NCBI RefSeq assembly: GCF_004851605.1
Contig: NZ_CP031093.1
Span: 3,596,692 to 3,660,691 of the forward strand
From: Hydrocarboniclastica marina
GTDB taxonomy: Bacteria; Pseudomonadota; Gammaproteobacteria; Pseudomonadales; Oleiphilaceae
Length of the DNA stretch: 64,000 bases
Reading direction: 5' to 3'
The notes beneath the pieces were generated by a model that did not search any database, was not told the DNA's origin, and was given only the letters and a program-made list of their open reading frames with translations. This document shows positions 35,296 through 44,733 of the stretch, piece after piece. Positions within the stretch are counted from its first letter, which is position 1. Each line of letters starts with the position of its first letter. The translations under genes and the position numbers were made by a program.

Positions 35296-37206
35296 ATGAC
35301 CGCCGATTCGCGCCAGCGTGCGCTCGACGCCTACAACATTCCCCACTGGAGCGACGGCTACATTGATGTAGACCCAGGCGGCGACGTTGTCATCCGACCC
35401 CACCGGGACAGCGACACCCAGTCCATCAACCTGCCGGCGCTGGTCCGGACGCTGGCCGACGCCGGGCTGCAGCTGCCGGTGCTGGTGCGCTTTACCGACA
35501 TTCTCCACGACCGGGTCAACCGCCTCTGCCAGGCTTTCAATGAGGTGTCCGCGAGGCTGGAGTACACCGGCCGTTATACCGCGGTGTACCCGATCAAGGT
35601 CAACCAGCAGCGCCGGGTGGTGGAAGAGATTGTGGCCGCCGAACCCGCCGCGAGCCAGGGGCAGATTGGCCTTGAGGCGGGCAGTAAGCCCGAGTTGATG
35701 GCGGTGCTGGCGCTATCCCGGCGCCCGGGTTCGGTCATTATCTGCAATGGCTACAAGGATCGGGAATACATCCGCCTGGCGCTGATTGGGCGCAAGCTGG
35801 GCCACCGCGTTTTTATTGTGGTTGAGAAAGTCACCGAATTGCAGCTGATCCTGCAGCAGGCCCGCGAGCTTGGGGTTCAGCCTTTGATAGGCGTTCGCGC
35901 CAGGCTCAGCTCCATCGGCAAAGGCAACTGGCAAAACACGGGGGGCGAAAAATCCAAGTTCGGCCTCTCGGCCAGCCAGGTGCTGGACGTACTGGCCCAG
36001 CTGGAAGCCGCCGGGGCACTGGAGAGCCTCCAGCTGCTGCACTTTCACCTGGGTTCCCAGATCGCCAACATCCGCGATATTCAGACCGGCCTGCGCGAGT
36101 GCGCGCGCTTTTACAGCGAACTGCGCAGCATGGGCGCGCCGGTGGGCACTATTGATATTGGTGGCGGGCTTGGGGTCGACTACGAAGGCACCCGCTCGCG
36201 CAGTAGCTGCTCGATCAACTACAGCATCGATGAATACGCCTGGAACGTGGTCCAGACCTTGCGCGAAGAATGCGACCGGGCTGGCTGCCCGCATCCGGAC
36301 CTTATCAGCGAGTCAGGCCGGGCCATGACAGCCCACCATGCGGCACTGATCACCAACGTGATTGATCGCGAAGCGCCAACCGGCGACATAAGCGGCACGG
36401 TTACAGCAGACGCCGCGGCGCCCCTGCGCAATCTCTGGGACGACTATCAGGCGCTGACTTCCGGTACCAGCCCACGCTCGCTGATCGAGCTGTACCACAA
36501 CATCGTGCATATGATCAGCGAAGTTCACGCCATGTTCGCCCACGGCGTGCTAAACCTGGCCGAGCGGGCCCAGGCCGAGCAGATTTACCGTGCCTCCTGC
36601 CTGCTGCTACAGCAACAGCTGCGGCCCGACAATCGGATGCACCGGGAAGTCCTGGACGAACTCAACGAAAAGCTGGCCGAGAAGCTGTTCGTCAACTTTT
36701 CCCTCTTCCAGTCCCTGCCCGACGTCTGGGGCATCGATCAGATCTTCCCGATCCTGCCGATCCACGGGCTTGACCGACCCTTGAGTCGCCGGGCTGTCAT
36801 CCAGGACATCACCTGCGATTCGGACGGTCGGATTGATCTCTACGTCGACGGCGAAGGTATCGAAACTACCCTCCCGATGCCGGCAACCCCGGAGGAAGAG
36901 CCTCTTCTGTTGGGCTTTTTCATGGTCGGCGCCTACCAGGAAATACTCGGGGATATGCACAACCTCTTCGGCGATACCCATTCTGTGGATGTCATCGCCG
37001 GCGATGACGGCCAGTACCGTATTGACCATCCTCTTGAGGGCGACTCTGTTTCTGATGTACTGCGTTATGTCCACTTCGACCCCGAGGAGATCACCCGGGC
37101 CTATCGGGACCAGTTTGACTCAGCAGATCTCGATCCCGCCGAGCGCGAGCGGCTGCTGACCGAACTGCAGCAGGGCATGACTGGTTATACCTACCTTGAG
37201 GACTGA
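35296..37206 (+). CDS. speA: Biosynthetic arginine decarboxylase (SpeA)
   Basis: A 636-residue PLP enzyme, the length of the Pseudomonas protein, turning arginine to agmatine on the way to putrescine. The PLP lysine is Lys101 in YPIKVNQQ. Further marks are GNWQNTGGEKSKFGLSASQV, HFHLGSQIANI, DIGGGLGVDYEGT and VSEVHAMF-like HMISEVHAMFAHGVLNLAERAQAE. The ATG at 35296 follows AGGAG. The agmatine-processing enzymes are not in the window. Its stop codon lies in a 22-base tandem repeat. Confidence 0.95.
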   Translation: MTADSRQRALDAYNIPHWSDGYIDVDPGGDVVIRPHRDSDTQSINLPALVRTLADAGLQLPVLVRFTDILHDRVNRLCQAFNEVSARLEYTGRYTAVYPIKVNQQRRVVEEIVAAEPAASQGQIGLEAGSKPELMAVLALSRRPGSVIICNGYKDREYIRLALIGRKLGHRVFIVVEKVTELQLILQQARELGVQPLIGVRARLSSIGKGNWQNTGGEKSKFGLSASQVLDVLAQLEAAGALESLQLLHFHLGSQIANIRDIQTGLRECARFYSELRSMGAPVGTIDIGGGLGVDYEGTRSRSSCSINYSIDEYAWNVVQTLREECDRAGCPHPDLISESGRAMTAHHAALITNVIDREAPTGDISGTVTADAAAPLRNLWDDYQALTSGTSPRSLIELYHNIVHMISEVHAMFAHGVLNLAERAQAEQIYRASCLLLQQQLRPDNRMHREVLDELNEKLAEKLFVNFSLFQSLPDVWGIDQIFPILPIHGLDRPLSRRAVIQDITCDSDGRIDLYVDGEGIETTLPMPATPEEEPLLLGFFMVGAYQEILGDMHNLFGDTHSVDVIAGDDGQYRIDHPLEGDSVSDVLRYVHFDPEEITRAYRDQFDSADLDPAERERLLTELQQGMTGYTYLED

Positions 37207-37238
37207 CCCAGCGTGGCTTGAGGACTGACACAGCCTGG
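37195..37238 (+). repeat. 22-bp tandem repeat across the speA stop codon
   Basis: Two units (37195-37216 and 37217-37238) beginning CTTGAGGACTGAC differ at two positions. The stop codon TGA of speA is in unit 1, and unit 2 carries a second copy of the last codons in another frame. Confidence 0.85.
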
Positions 37239-37359
37239 CCCGTTGCGCGCCACCTCAACAGACCGTAACTTGGCCAGTGCCCGGCGGGCCGCCCGGCGAT
37301 TCAGGTGCCCTGCGGATCAGGTTACAATGCCGCCTTAATTTCCTGAAAGCGGAGTCAGC

Positions 37360-38193
37360 ATGATTTCACCGGCCTACGAGGCTCGGTTTGCGGGGCTGGA
37401 TCGCCTGTATGGCGCGGAGACCACGCGCCGCTTTCGTGCCAGCCACGTGGCTGTCGTGGGCATGGGCGGCGTGGGGTCGTGGGCGGTTGAGGCTCTCGCC
37501 CGCAGCGGCATCGGCGAACTCACGCTGATCGATCTCGACGACGTCTGCCTGTCCAACACCAATCGCCAGTCGCACGCACTTGACGGTCAGTATGGCCGGC
37601 AGAAGGTCGAGGCCGTGGCCGACCGGGTGCGGGCCATAAACCCCGACTGCACCGTTCACCCGGTTTCCGCCTTTGTCACCGTGAACAATGTGGCCAGCCT
37701 CATAACAGACGAGCTGGACGGCGTGATTGACGCCATCGACAGCATCAAATCCAAGGCTGGTCTGCTGGCACACTGCAAACGTCTGAAATGTCCTGTAATT
37801 TGTGCGGGAGGTGCTGGCGGTCAGATCGACCCCACACAGATCTGTACCGCAGATCTCAGCCGTACAACCCAGGACCCGCTACTGGCGAAAGTGCGGAGCC
37901 TGCTACGACGGGACTACGGTTTCAGCCGCAACCCCAAGCGCCGCTTTGGCATAGAGTGCGTATACTCGACCGAGCAGCTGATCTACCCCGATGGCACTGG
38001 CGGCGTTTGCCACCAGAAGCCCGGCGGTGATACGCCGGTGCGGCTCGACTGTGCCAGTGGCTTCGGTGCGAGCGTCGCCGTTACGGCGAGTTTCGGCTTC
38101 ACTGCCTGCGCTCGGTTGCTGCTCAGGCTTGCGAATTCTGCGGCACCGACTGATGAAGATGAGCCCGAAGCAACTCCGGGTCCGACGCTGTAG
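37360..38193 (+). CDS. tcdA: tRNA threonylcarbamoyladenosine dehydratase (TcdA)
   Basis: A 277-residue E1-like enzyme that cyclises t6A37 of tRNA to ct6A using ATP. The nucleotide-binding loop is VAVVGMGGVGSWAVEALARSGIGELTLIDLDDV (start near residue 29) and Arg/Asn contacts are in NTNRQSHALDGQYGRQKVE. CAGGAGGQIDPTQI follows the C-rich adenylation region. A short Asp/Glu-rich C-terminal tail goes beyond the domain. GGAG precedes the ATG. It reads in the same direction as the antiporter 31 bases on. Confidence 0.93.
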   Translation: MISPAYEARFAGLDRLYGAETTRRFRASHVAVVGMGGVGSWAVEALARSGIGELTLIDLDDVCLSNTNRQSHALDGQYGRQKVEAVADRVRAINPDCTVHPVSAFVTVNNVASLITDELDGVIDAIDSIKSKAGLLAHCKRLKCPVICAGGAGGQIDPTQICTADLSRTTQDPLLAKVRSLLRRDYGFSRNPKRRFGIECVYSTEQLIYPDGTGGVCHQKPGGDTPVRLDCASGFGASVAVTASFGFTACARLLLRLANSAAPTDEDEPEATPGPTL

Positions 38194-38224
38194 CGGACCG
38201 TTTCCCTAAGGACCTGACGAACTC

Positions 38225-40111
38225 ATGGACGTAAACACGACTTTTATTCTCGCCTGTATTGGCGTGCTGTCTCTCCTGTGTCAGTGGCTGGCCTGGCGTG
38301 TGCGCGTGCCTGCAATACTGTTCCTGTTAGCCGCGGGTATTATCGCCGGGCCCGTTGCAGGTGTACTGGTGCCCTCTGCGGTATTCGGTGAGCTCCTGTT
38401 TCCGCTGGTCTCGCTGTCGGTGGCGATTATCCTTTTTGAGGGCAGCCTGACTCTGCGCTTCGGTGAGATAAAGGGCCACGGCAAGATGGTTCGTAACCTG
38501 ATCCCCGTGGGCACGGTCGTGACATGGCTGATCGGCACGCTAGCTGCAAAATGGGCGCTGAACCTTTCCTGGCCCATCTCGCTGCTCTTCGGCGCCATTG
38601 TGGTAGTGACCGGCCCGACGGTAATCGTGCCATTGCTACGGTCGGTCCGTCCGACGTCGACCATCTCCAATATTCTACGCTGGGAAGGCATCGTCATTGA
38701 CCCCGTGGGGGCTTTGCTGGCGGTTCTCGTGTATGAGGGTATCGTATCAAGCGGCCAGGGCAGCCTGCTCGGTCATTCACTGTATCTGTTCGGCCTTGCC
38801 GTCGCCGTAGGCACCGTGCTGGGCTGCCTCGGCGGTTACTTCATGGGTTTGGCGTTGCGCAAGCACCTGCTGCCCCAGTACCTGCACAACGCCGCTACGC
38901 TGACGTTCATGCTGGGCCTGTTTGCGTTGTCAAACAACCTCGCCCACGAGTCCGGCCTGCTTACGGTTACGGTGATGGGCATCTGGATGGCCAATATGAA
39001 GAACGTGCCGATCGAGGACATCCTCGAATTCAAGGAGTCCCTGAGCGTCCTGTTGATATCTGCACTGTTCATCATCCTTGCTGCGCGTATTGAGTTCCAG
39101 GCCATTGCTGAACTGGGCACTGGCCTCGTCTGGGTCTTGCTGGCCGTCATGCTGGTGGCGCGGCCGATCACCGTCTGGCTCTCGTCCATAGGGACCGAAC
39201 TCACCTTGCGGGAGAAACTGTTCCTGAGCTGGATTTCGCCCCGCGGTATTGTCGCAGCCGCAGTTTCGGCTCTGTTTGCGTTCAAGCTGACCGAGCTCGG
39301 TTACGAGGACGCCGCTGTACTGGTACCTATGGTCTTCATGGTCATCATCGCAACCGTTACCCTCCAGAGTCTGACTGCGAGGCCACTGGCACGGGCACTG
39401 GGTGTGGCACAGCCCGCCGCATATGGGTTCCTGATCATGGGGGCGAATCCGATCGCCCGCCAGATCGCCTCAGTGTTGAAAAAGCGGGAAATCCCCGTAG
39501 TGGTAACCGACAGTAACTGGGAAAACATCCGCCAGGCCCGGATGGAAAGTCTCCCGGTGTATTTCGGCAACCCGGTTTCCGACCATGCGCGGCACCACCT
39601 GGACCTGATCGGCATTGGCAACGTCTTGCTGGTCTCGCCTTATAAACAGCTCAATTCCCTCGCCAGCTACCATTTCCTCGACCATTTCGGCATGGGCCAT
39701 GTGTTCAGCCTTTACGAAGGGGACCAGGAGCAGGGCGCCCGTCACCAGCCGGCAGAAAAGATTCAACAGACCCGCGGACTGTTCGGCGAGGGCGTGACTT
39801 ACGCCAAGCTGGCCAGCCTCACCAGCAAAGGGTTCACAGTAAAGAGCACGCAGCTGACCGAAGAATTTACGCTGGATGACTACCAGCGGCGCTACGATAA
39901 CCAGGCACTGATCCTCTTTACCATCGATCCCCGGGGCAAGATTCAGCCGGTGACCGAGCAGCGTAGCCTCAAGCTGGATACGGGCTGGGAGCTCATCGGC
40001 CTGGTACCTCCGGTTGAAAAAGAGCGCAAGGTCAAAGCAAAGGAGCGCGAGGAATCCACCTCGGGCGGGGCCGAGTCAGCGCTAAACAAAGGCGCAGCCG
40101 GGTTGAAGTAG
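38225..40111 (+). CDS. Cation:proton antiporter with C-terminal RCK/TrkA-like domain
   Basis: A 628-residue inner-membrane antiporter. Ten to twelve helices cover residues 1-400, with VTGPTVIVPLLRS and ILRWEGIVIDPVGALLAVL carrying the family acidic pair (Glu-Gly...Asp-Pro), typical of the CPA1/NhaP type. The cytoplasmic part has a TrkA-N-like Rossmann fold (GFLIMGANPIARQIASVLKKR), whose GxGxxG loop is degenerate, and a tail rich in Lys and Glu. The ion (Na+ or K+) cannot be told. GGACCTGACGAACTC precedes the ATG without a strong Shine-Dalgarno match. Confidence 0.88.
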   Translation: MDVNTTFILACIGVLSLLCQWLAWRVRVPAILFLLAAGIIAGPVAGVLVPSAVFGELLFPLVSLSVAIILFEGSLTLRFGEIKGHGKMVRNLIPVGTVVTWLIGTLAAKWALNLSWPISLLFGAIVVVTGPTVIVPLLRSVRPTSTISNILRWEGIVIDPVGALLAVLVYEGIVSSGQGSLLGHSLYLFGLAVAVGTVLGCLGGYFMGLALRKHLLPQYLHNAATLTFMLGLFALSNNLAHESGLLTVTVMGIWMANMKNVPIEDILEFKESLSVLLISALFIILAARIEFQAIAELGTGLVWVLLAVMLVARPITVWLSSIGTELTLREKLFLSWISPRGIVAAAVSALFAFKLTELGYEDAAVLVPMVFMVIIATVTLQSLTARPLARALGVAQPAAYGFLIMGANPIARQIASVLKKREIPVVVTDSNWENIRQARMESLPVYFGNPVSDHARHHLDLIGIGNVLLVSPYKQLNSLASYHFLDHFGMGHVFSLYEGDQEQGARHQPAEKIQQTRGLFGEGVTYAKLASLTSKGFTVKSTQLTEEFTLDDYQRRYDNQALILFTIDPRGKIQPVTEQRSLKLDTGWELIGLVPPVEKERKVKAKEREESTSGGAESALNKGAAGLK

Positions 40112-40173
40112 GTACCGCTGGGAATCAAACCCTTTTGGCCAGCAATATCAGCGCTTGAAACGGGAGTTCGACA

Positions 40174-41046
40174 ATGCCTGAGGCGGCGATAACAGAGCGT
40201 CTGGCAGCAATACTGCAACAGGGCGGACTTCCGCCGGCGCGCCACAGCTCTCCCCTTGCCGGAGGCGATACGGGCCACAGCGTCAAGGTGACACTGGAGG
40301 ACAACCGCACCGTTTTCATAAAGTGGGCCGACGCCGCACCGGGGGATATATTTACTGCAGAGGCCGCGGGACTGGACGCCCTGCGAGCATTGGTGCCACT
40401 CAACCTGGCCAGGGTGCCCGAGGTGTATCATGCCGCAACTGATGGCCTGGTGCTGGAGTGGCTGCCGCCAGGGGCCCGGCAAGCCCGTTACTGGGAGCGC
40501 TTCGGTGAAGCACTTGCCGCCATTCACGCCGAGCCGCAGGATCATTTTGGCTTCGCTCGGGATAACTACTGCGGTCTGACGCCCCAGCCCAACCCCGCCA
40601 TGAATGATGGCTATCACTTTTTTGCAGAAGCCCGACTACAGCACCAGGCCAAGATGGCCCGTGATCGGGGTCGTTTATCGTGGTCACTCTGCCGGAAGGT
40701 GGACCGTCTTTGTGAGCGGCTTGATCGCTGGATCCCGACTCAGCCACCGGCGCTCATTCACGGCGACCTCTGGTCGGGCAATGCCCACGTCGGCCCTGGC
40801 GGCGAGCCCGTGCTTATCGATCCGGCTGCGCACTACGGCTGGGCTGAAGCCGATCTGGCTATGACGACATTGTTCGGTCGCTTTGATCCAGACTTTTACA
40901 GCAGCTATATGCAGCGAACGAACATCGCGACAGACTGGGAGGAACGTGCGGAGCTATACAACCTTTACCACCTGCTCAACCACCTCAACCTTTTCGGCGC
41001 GAGCTATCTCAGCAACGTCCAGCAGGTGCTTGACCGCTGGACATAG
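40174..41046 (+). CDS. Fructosamine-3-kinase-family protein
   Basis: A 290-residue kinase of the fructosamine-kinase family, thought to repair glycated proteins by phosphorylating ketoamine sugars. The P-loop-like region GGDTGHSVKVTLEDNRTVFIKWA (with the conserved Lys) is at the N terminus, the catalytic HGDLWSGNAHV near residue 195 and VLIDPAAHYGWAEADLAMT after it. GGGAG precedes the ATG at 7 bases. The true substrate of the bacterial proteins is often unknown. Confidence 0.88.
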   Translation: MPEAAITERLAAILQQGGLPPARHSSPLAGGDTGHSVKVTLEDNRTVFIKWADAAPGDIFTAEAAGLDALRALVPLNLARVPEVYHAATDGLVLEWLPPGARQARYWERFGEALAAIHAEPQDHFGFARDNYCGLTPQPNPAMNDGYHFFAEARLQHQAKMARDRGRLSWSLCRKVDRLCERLDRWIPTQPPALIHGDLWSGNAHVGPGGEPVLIDPAAHYGWAEADLAMTTLFGRFDPDFYSSYMQRTNIATDWEERAELYNLYHLLNHLNLFGASYLSNVQQVLDRWT

Positions 41047-41092
41047 AGCTTTGACAGGCGGATGAACCCAAGCCATTCGGTTCGGCTGACGC

Positions 41093-42046
41093 TCAGGAAT
41101 CGCCGGGTACGAGGACCAGTTTACCGCGGACATGGCCCTCTTCGAGGCGTCGCTGGGCAGCGGCCGCGTCGCCCAGGTGATATTCGGCCTCAACATGCAC
41201 CTGTAGGTCGCCCTGCTCCATCAGTTCGAGCATGCTTTCAAGTTGTTCAGTATCCGGGCGAACGGTGAAGTTGACCGCGTGTAGCCCCTGTTCCTCAGCG
41301 GCTGCGATCACAGCATCGGCCGTGTTAGTAGGCACTGTAACCAAGGTACCCCCCGTAGCGAGGGTATGAACCGAGCGCCGGCCCACCTCTCCGCCGACCA
41401 GATCCAGCACCAGGTCCAACCCGTAACACTCCTCCACAAAGTCATCGTTGTGATAATCGATAACCTCGTCAGCGCCCAGCCCTGTCAGAAAATCGATGTT
41501 TTCGTCCGACGCGGTCGCAATAACGTGGACATCGAGGGTTTTTGCGAGCTGTATGGCGAGATGGCCGACGCCGCCCGCACCCGCGTGTATCAGTATCTTG
41601 TCACCAGACTTCAGTTTGCCGTGCTCAAACAGCCCCTGCCATGCGGTCAATCCTGCCAGGGGAAGGCCACCGACCGGGATCATGTCCAGATTCTCAGGAA
41701 CCTGACACAGCCGGTCTGCAGCAGTGACCACCTGTTCCGCATAACCACCGGCCCCGAGCGGAAAACCGACCATCCCGCATGCACGGTCACCCAGCTTCCA
41801 ATCCCGAACATCGGCGCCAACCGCCGTAACTGTTCCGCTAACCTCAAAGCCTGGCGTCCAGGGCAGCTTATCGCCAATTTGCTGGGCGACAAATCCGAGC
41901 CCACGCCGGGTTTTCCAATCGATCGGATTGAGGCCGGCGGCGACAACCTGCAGGCGCACTTCGTTCGGACCCGGTTCCGGTACCGGCGCGCGCACCAGAT
42001 GAATGACCTCGGCTTCACCAAAGGCTTCATACACAATCCTGCGCAT
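41093..42046 (-). CDS. Zinc-independent MDR-family NADPH:quinone oxidoreductase-like protein
   Basis: A 317-residue medium-chain dehydrogenase/reductase. GLNPIDWKTRRGLG replaces the zinc ligands, PWTPGFEVSGTVTAVGADV is the catalytic-domain loop and ILIHAGAGGVGHLAIQLAKTL is the nucleotide-binding AxxGxxG motif near residue 145. It most likely reduces quinones or enones with NADPH; no substrate is evident. The ATG at 42046 follows AGGGAG; a longer in-frame version would add 57 unlikely residues. Confidence 0.87.
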   Translation of the reverse strand: MRRIVYEAFGEAEVIHLVRAPVPEPGPNEVRLQVVAAGLNPIDWKTRRGLGFVAQQIGDKLPWTPGFEVSGTVTAVGADVRDWKLGDRACGMVGFPLGAGGYAEQVVTAADRLCQVPENLDMIPVGGLPLAGLTAWQGLFEHGKLKSGDKILIHAGAGGVGHLAIQLAKTLDVHVIATASDENIDFLTGLGADEVIDYHNDDFVEECYGLDLVLDLVGGEVGRRSVHTLATGGTLVTVPTNTADAVIAAAEEQGLHAVNFTVRPDTEQLESMLELMEQGDLQVHVEAEYHLGDAAAAQRRLEEGHVRGKLVLVPGDS

Positions 42047-42237
42047 GCTCTTCTCCCTGTGATCGGATGGTTTCCGGCTGGCTGAACGGTCCCTGACCGC
42101 GCTGTCCTGGCAGACTGATGTTGATGCAATGACCGTTGTCGGCGCCGCTATGGTGGTTAGCTTCCCCGAGTGAAACACTGACATGACACCAATACAAGCG
42201 CCACGAGCAGGAAGCACCGACCGGCCTGAGGTCAGTT

Positions 42238-43041
42238 TCAGGTCGTCGCCGGCGTTCCAGCCAGGAAACGCATGGCTTCGGTTTCGCCAGCCAGGGCGTG
42301 GTTGTTGCGTGCGGCGGTGTAGTGATCGGAGAAAACACTGAAATAGCTGTGCATCTGTCGGGCCTGGTGTTGCGCGCCCGCGAATGCCAGCAGTTCAGCC
42401 GCCACTTCGGCGGTACAGAGCTGGCCCGGATGGACCGCTCGACGCAGCCGGTAGTTCGAAGCGTTTTGAGGACTCAGGCTTAGTACCGGAAGTGATTCCA
42501 GGTAGCGCGTCAGACGAAACATCTTGCCCGCCTGTTGCCAGGTTCCATCCAGCAGGATAAACGCGGTTTTCCCCCCGGTGTCCGGGAGCGTTTCAATCAG
42601 CCGTTCCTCGTAGCGGTCGGGCGGAGCCGGAAAGACAATGACAGGCGCATAGGTCGGGTCACGACAGAGTTCCAGAAAACCAGCCGGGGCTTCCTTGCGA
42701 TGCCAGGTAAATACGCGGGTGCGGGGCAGGCAATCGCGGATCAGACGACCCGTGTTGGTGGGTTTGTACTGCTCGTCCGGATGCATCAACAACCAGAACT
42801 CGGGGAGCGAATCGCAACAGGCACAGGCGCCATTGCAAGACTCAAGCGCGCCATTCGCACAACTGCAACCGGGCAAGCGGGGCCGGAAACGGCATATACA
42901 GTGGCTGTCAGGCAGTTGGCAATCGCCGCAGCGTTTCACGAACGAGCCACGCGCCCGGAACTCCCGCCGGGGCGGGTTTTCCAGGTAGCCGACCTGGGGC
43001 TTGCTGCGGCTGCGCTCGGCCCTGGCGTCGTCCATACTCAA
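42238..43041 (-). CDS. tapT: DTW-domain tRNA-uridine aminocarboxypropyltransferase (TapT-like)
   Basis: A 267-residue DTW-domain protein, which transfers the 3-amino-3-carboxypropyl group of SAM to uridine of tRNA. The N-terminal Cys cluster (CGDCQLPDSHCICRF) probably binds zinc, and ILLDGTWQQAGKM is the DTW motif. Preferred start is TTG at 43041, 7 bases after GGGGAG and overlapping the upstream stop as TTGA; the ATG at 43035 is the alternative. The upstream thioesterase is therefore translationally coupled. Confidence 0.88.
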   Translation of the reverse strand: MSMDDARAERSRSKPQVGYLENPPRREFRARGSFVKRCGDCQLPDSHCICRFRPRLPGCSCANGALESCNGACACCDSLPEFWLLMHPDEQYKPTNTGRLIRDCLPRTRVFTWHRKEAPAGFLELCRDPTYAPVIVFPAPPDRYEERLIETLPDTGGKTAFILLDGTWQQAGKMFRLTRYLESLPVLSLSPQNASNYRLRRAVHPGQLCTAEVAAELLAFAGAQHQARQMHSYFSVFSDHYTAARNNHALAGETEAMRFLAGTPATT

Positions 43042-43490
43042 TCGATGTCTCCCCGCACCAGCGCCCCTTCCATGATGGTCTTGATACTCTGGGGTATGCG
43101 GGCGGGACGCTGGGTCTTGAGGTCAATACAGGCATGGCGGGAAATAGCCCGGGCGATAGTGCGCTGATCGCTGCACCGCACTAATTGGAAGCGCCTTGCT
43201 GAACGGATCCGGCCATCGTAGTCCACCAGCCAGGTGCCCAGTATCAGGTTGTCCCCTGCAAGGGCCGAGCCGAGGTAGTCGATCTCTGTACGGGTGATGG
43301 CCATAGCCCGCCCTTCCCTGAGCTGCAGCTCCCAGGTCATACCCAGACTCTCGATATGTGCCCAGCTGATATCCTCCAGCCACCGGACATAGACAACATT
43401 GTTAGCGTGGCCCAGACGATCCACATCGGTCTCGTGGACCGTCAGCGACAGGGTGTAGGGGGTTGGTAAATCCCACTCGATGTCGGACAT
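43038..43490 (-). CDS. 4HBT-type acyl-CoA thioesterase
   Basis: A 150-residue single-hotdog enzyme. The family pattern is ETDVDRLGHANNVVYVRWLEDISWAH (Asp in the LGHANN active-site region) near residue 20, followed by TRTEIDYLGSALAGDNLILGTWL. It hydrolyses an acyl-CoA, substrate unknown. The ATG at 43490 is 6 bases after AGGA. It overlaps the DTW gene by 4 bases. Confidence 0.88.
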   Translation of the reverse strand: MSDIEWDLPTPYTLSLTVHETDVDRLGHANNVVYVRWLEDISWAHIESLGMTWELQLREGRAMAITRTEIDYLGSALAGDNLILGTWLVDYDGRIRSARRFQLVRCSDQRTIARAISRHACIDLKTQRPARIPQSIKTIMEGALVRGDID

Positions 43491-43581
43491 AGTCATTCCT
43501 GTAATGATGAATCCGTCTGCGCTTGCCACCGATGGACGCCGGCCTGTTTGCCAGTCACGCCCCGTCCAGTCCAACCTGTAT

Positions 43582-44697
43582 TCAGTCTGACGTCGGCAGC
43601 TCAAGTTCGGACAGGGCCAGTCTGCCGATACGATCGTTATGCAGCGAACCCAAATATAGAAAATCTTCAACCGGCTCCACCGAGGTAATCTCCTGCAGGT
43701 GCTTTCCCTCGGTGTCGTGAAAGCTGGCAAGGATTTCGCCTTCAGGCCCGAGCACTGCGATCAGCCCATACTCCTGGGCCTGGGGCTGAATCGCTTCCGG
43801 CAGTTTGGCCATTAGTTCCTTCAGCCAGGGATGGGGATGGGCCCGATCGACAGTGGCGTTGCGCAGTGTTGGCAGAGCCAGCCAGTAACGGCCCTGTTGG
43901 TCCCTCGAAATGTTATCCGGAAATCCAGGAAGATTATCGGCGAACACGTCGGTGGTGCCTGCGCGCTCACCGGCGAGCCAGTGACGCAACACGCGGTAAC
44001 GCCAGGTTTCATTGACGAGGACAAAGCGCTCTTGCGGGTCCACCGCCACGCCATTGGCGAAGTGCAGCGCAGGCATCAGCACGACGACTTCTCCCGTTGC
44101 AGGTTCGTACTTCAAAAGCCGGCCGTGAGGCCGGTTTTCCAGCAGGTCGAGCTTGAAGTCCGGCTGGTTGAAACGGGAACTGGCGTCGGAAAAATAAATG
44201 GTACCGTCTGATGCAATATCGAGGTCATCGGTAAAACCGAAAGGCACGCCCTCGGCCTCGGTCGCAAGCGTTTTCAGGGTTTTGTCGGGGGCTATCGAGA
44301 TCAGTCCTTTCCAGGCGTCGGCAACGATGAGGTTACCTTTCTGGTCAAAGTCCATCCCCAGCGGCCGGCCCCCGGTGTTGACCCAGCGTTCGACCACCGC
44401 CTCTGCCCCGGCGCCTGGAGGCTGGGTCCCGGCGCCGGCCAGCCGGACGATCCAGCCATTTTCCATGCCCGCATAAACGTTCCCTGCGGCGTCCACCGCC
44501 ACGGCCTCGGGACCCTTGACGTCTCCTTTGGCGAGCAGCTCCGCTCGTTTCAGGGCATTGTTGGGTTGCCACGGTCCGTCCATGGCCGCTTCTGACGGTG
44601 GCGTCCAGGCAACCGGATCGATCGGTGATGGCGCCAGCGCCCACCCGACCAATACGACCACCAGACCGAGCAGTACAAAACAGATTCCCCGCTTCAT
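43582..44697 (-). CDS. SMP-30/strictosidine synthase-like beta-propeller protein
   Basis: A 371-residue protein with an N-terminal membrane anchor or signal (residues 6-25). The rest forms a six-bladed propeller: GPEAVAVDAAGNVYAGMENGWIVRL opens the first blade, and NLPGFPDNISRDQQGRYWLALPTLRN is the typical strictosidine-synthase segment. Bacterial members hydrolyse lactones or related esters, but the activity here is not shown. GGAG precedes the ATG. The next gene upstream on the same strand is the hydrolase at 44734, 36 bases away. Confidence 0.87.
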   Translation of the reverse strand: MKRGICFVLLGLVVVLVGWALAPSPIDPVAWTPPSEAAMDGPWQPNNALKRAELLAKGDVKGPEAVAVDAAGNVYAGMENGWIVRLAGAGTQPPGAGAEAVVERWVNTGGRPLGMDFDQKGNLIVADAWKGLISIAPDKTLKTLATEAEGVPFGFTDDLDIASDGTIYFSDASSRFNQPDFKLDLLENRPHGRLLKYEPATGEVVVLMPALHFANGVAVDPQERFVLVNETWRYRVLRHWLAGERAGTTDVFADNLPGFPDNISRDQQGRYWLALPTLRNATVDRAHPHPWLKELMAKLPEAIQPQAQEYGLIAVLGPEGEILASFHDTEGKHLQEITSVEPVEDFLYLGSLHNDRIGRLALSELELPTSD

Positions 44698-44733
44698 GGT
44701 ACAACTCCAGCGCAGGTCAATTTGTGGCTCCCA

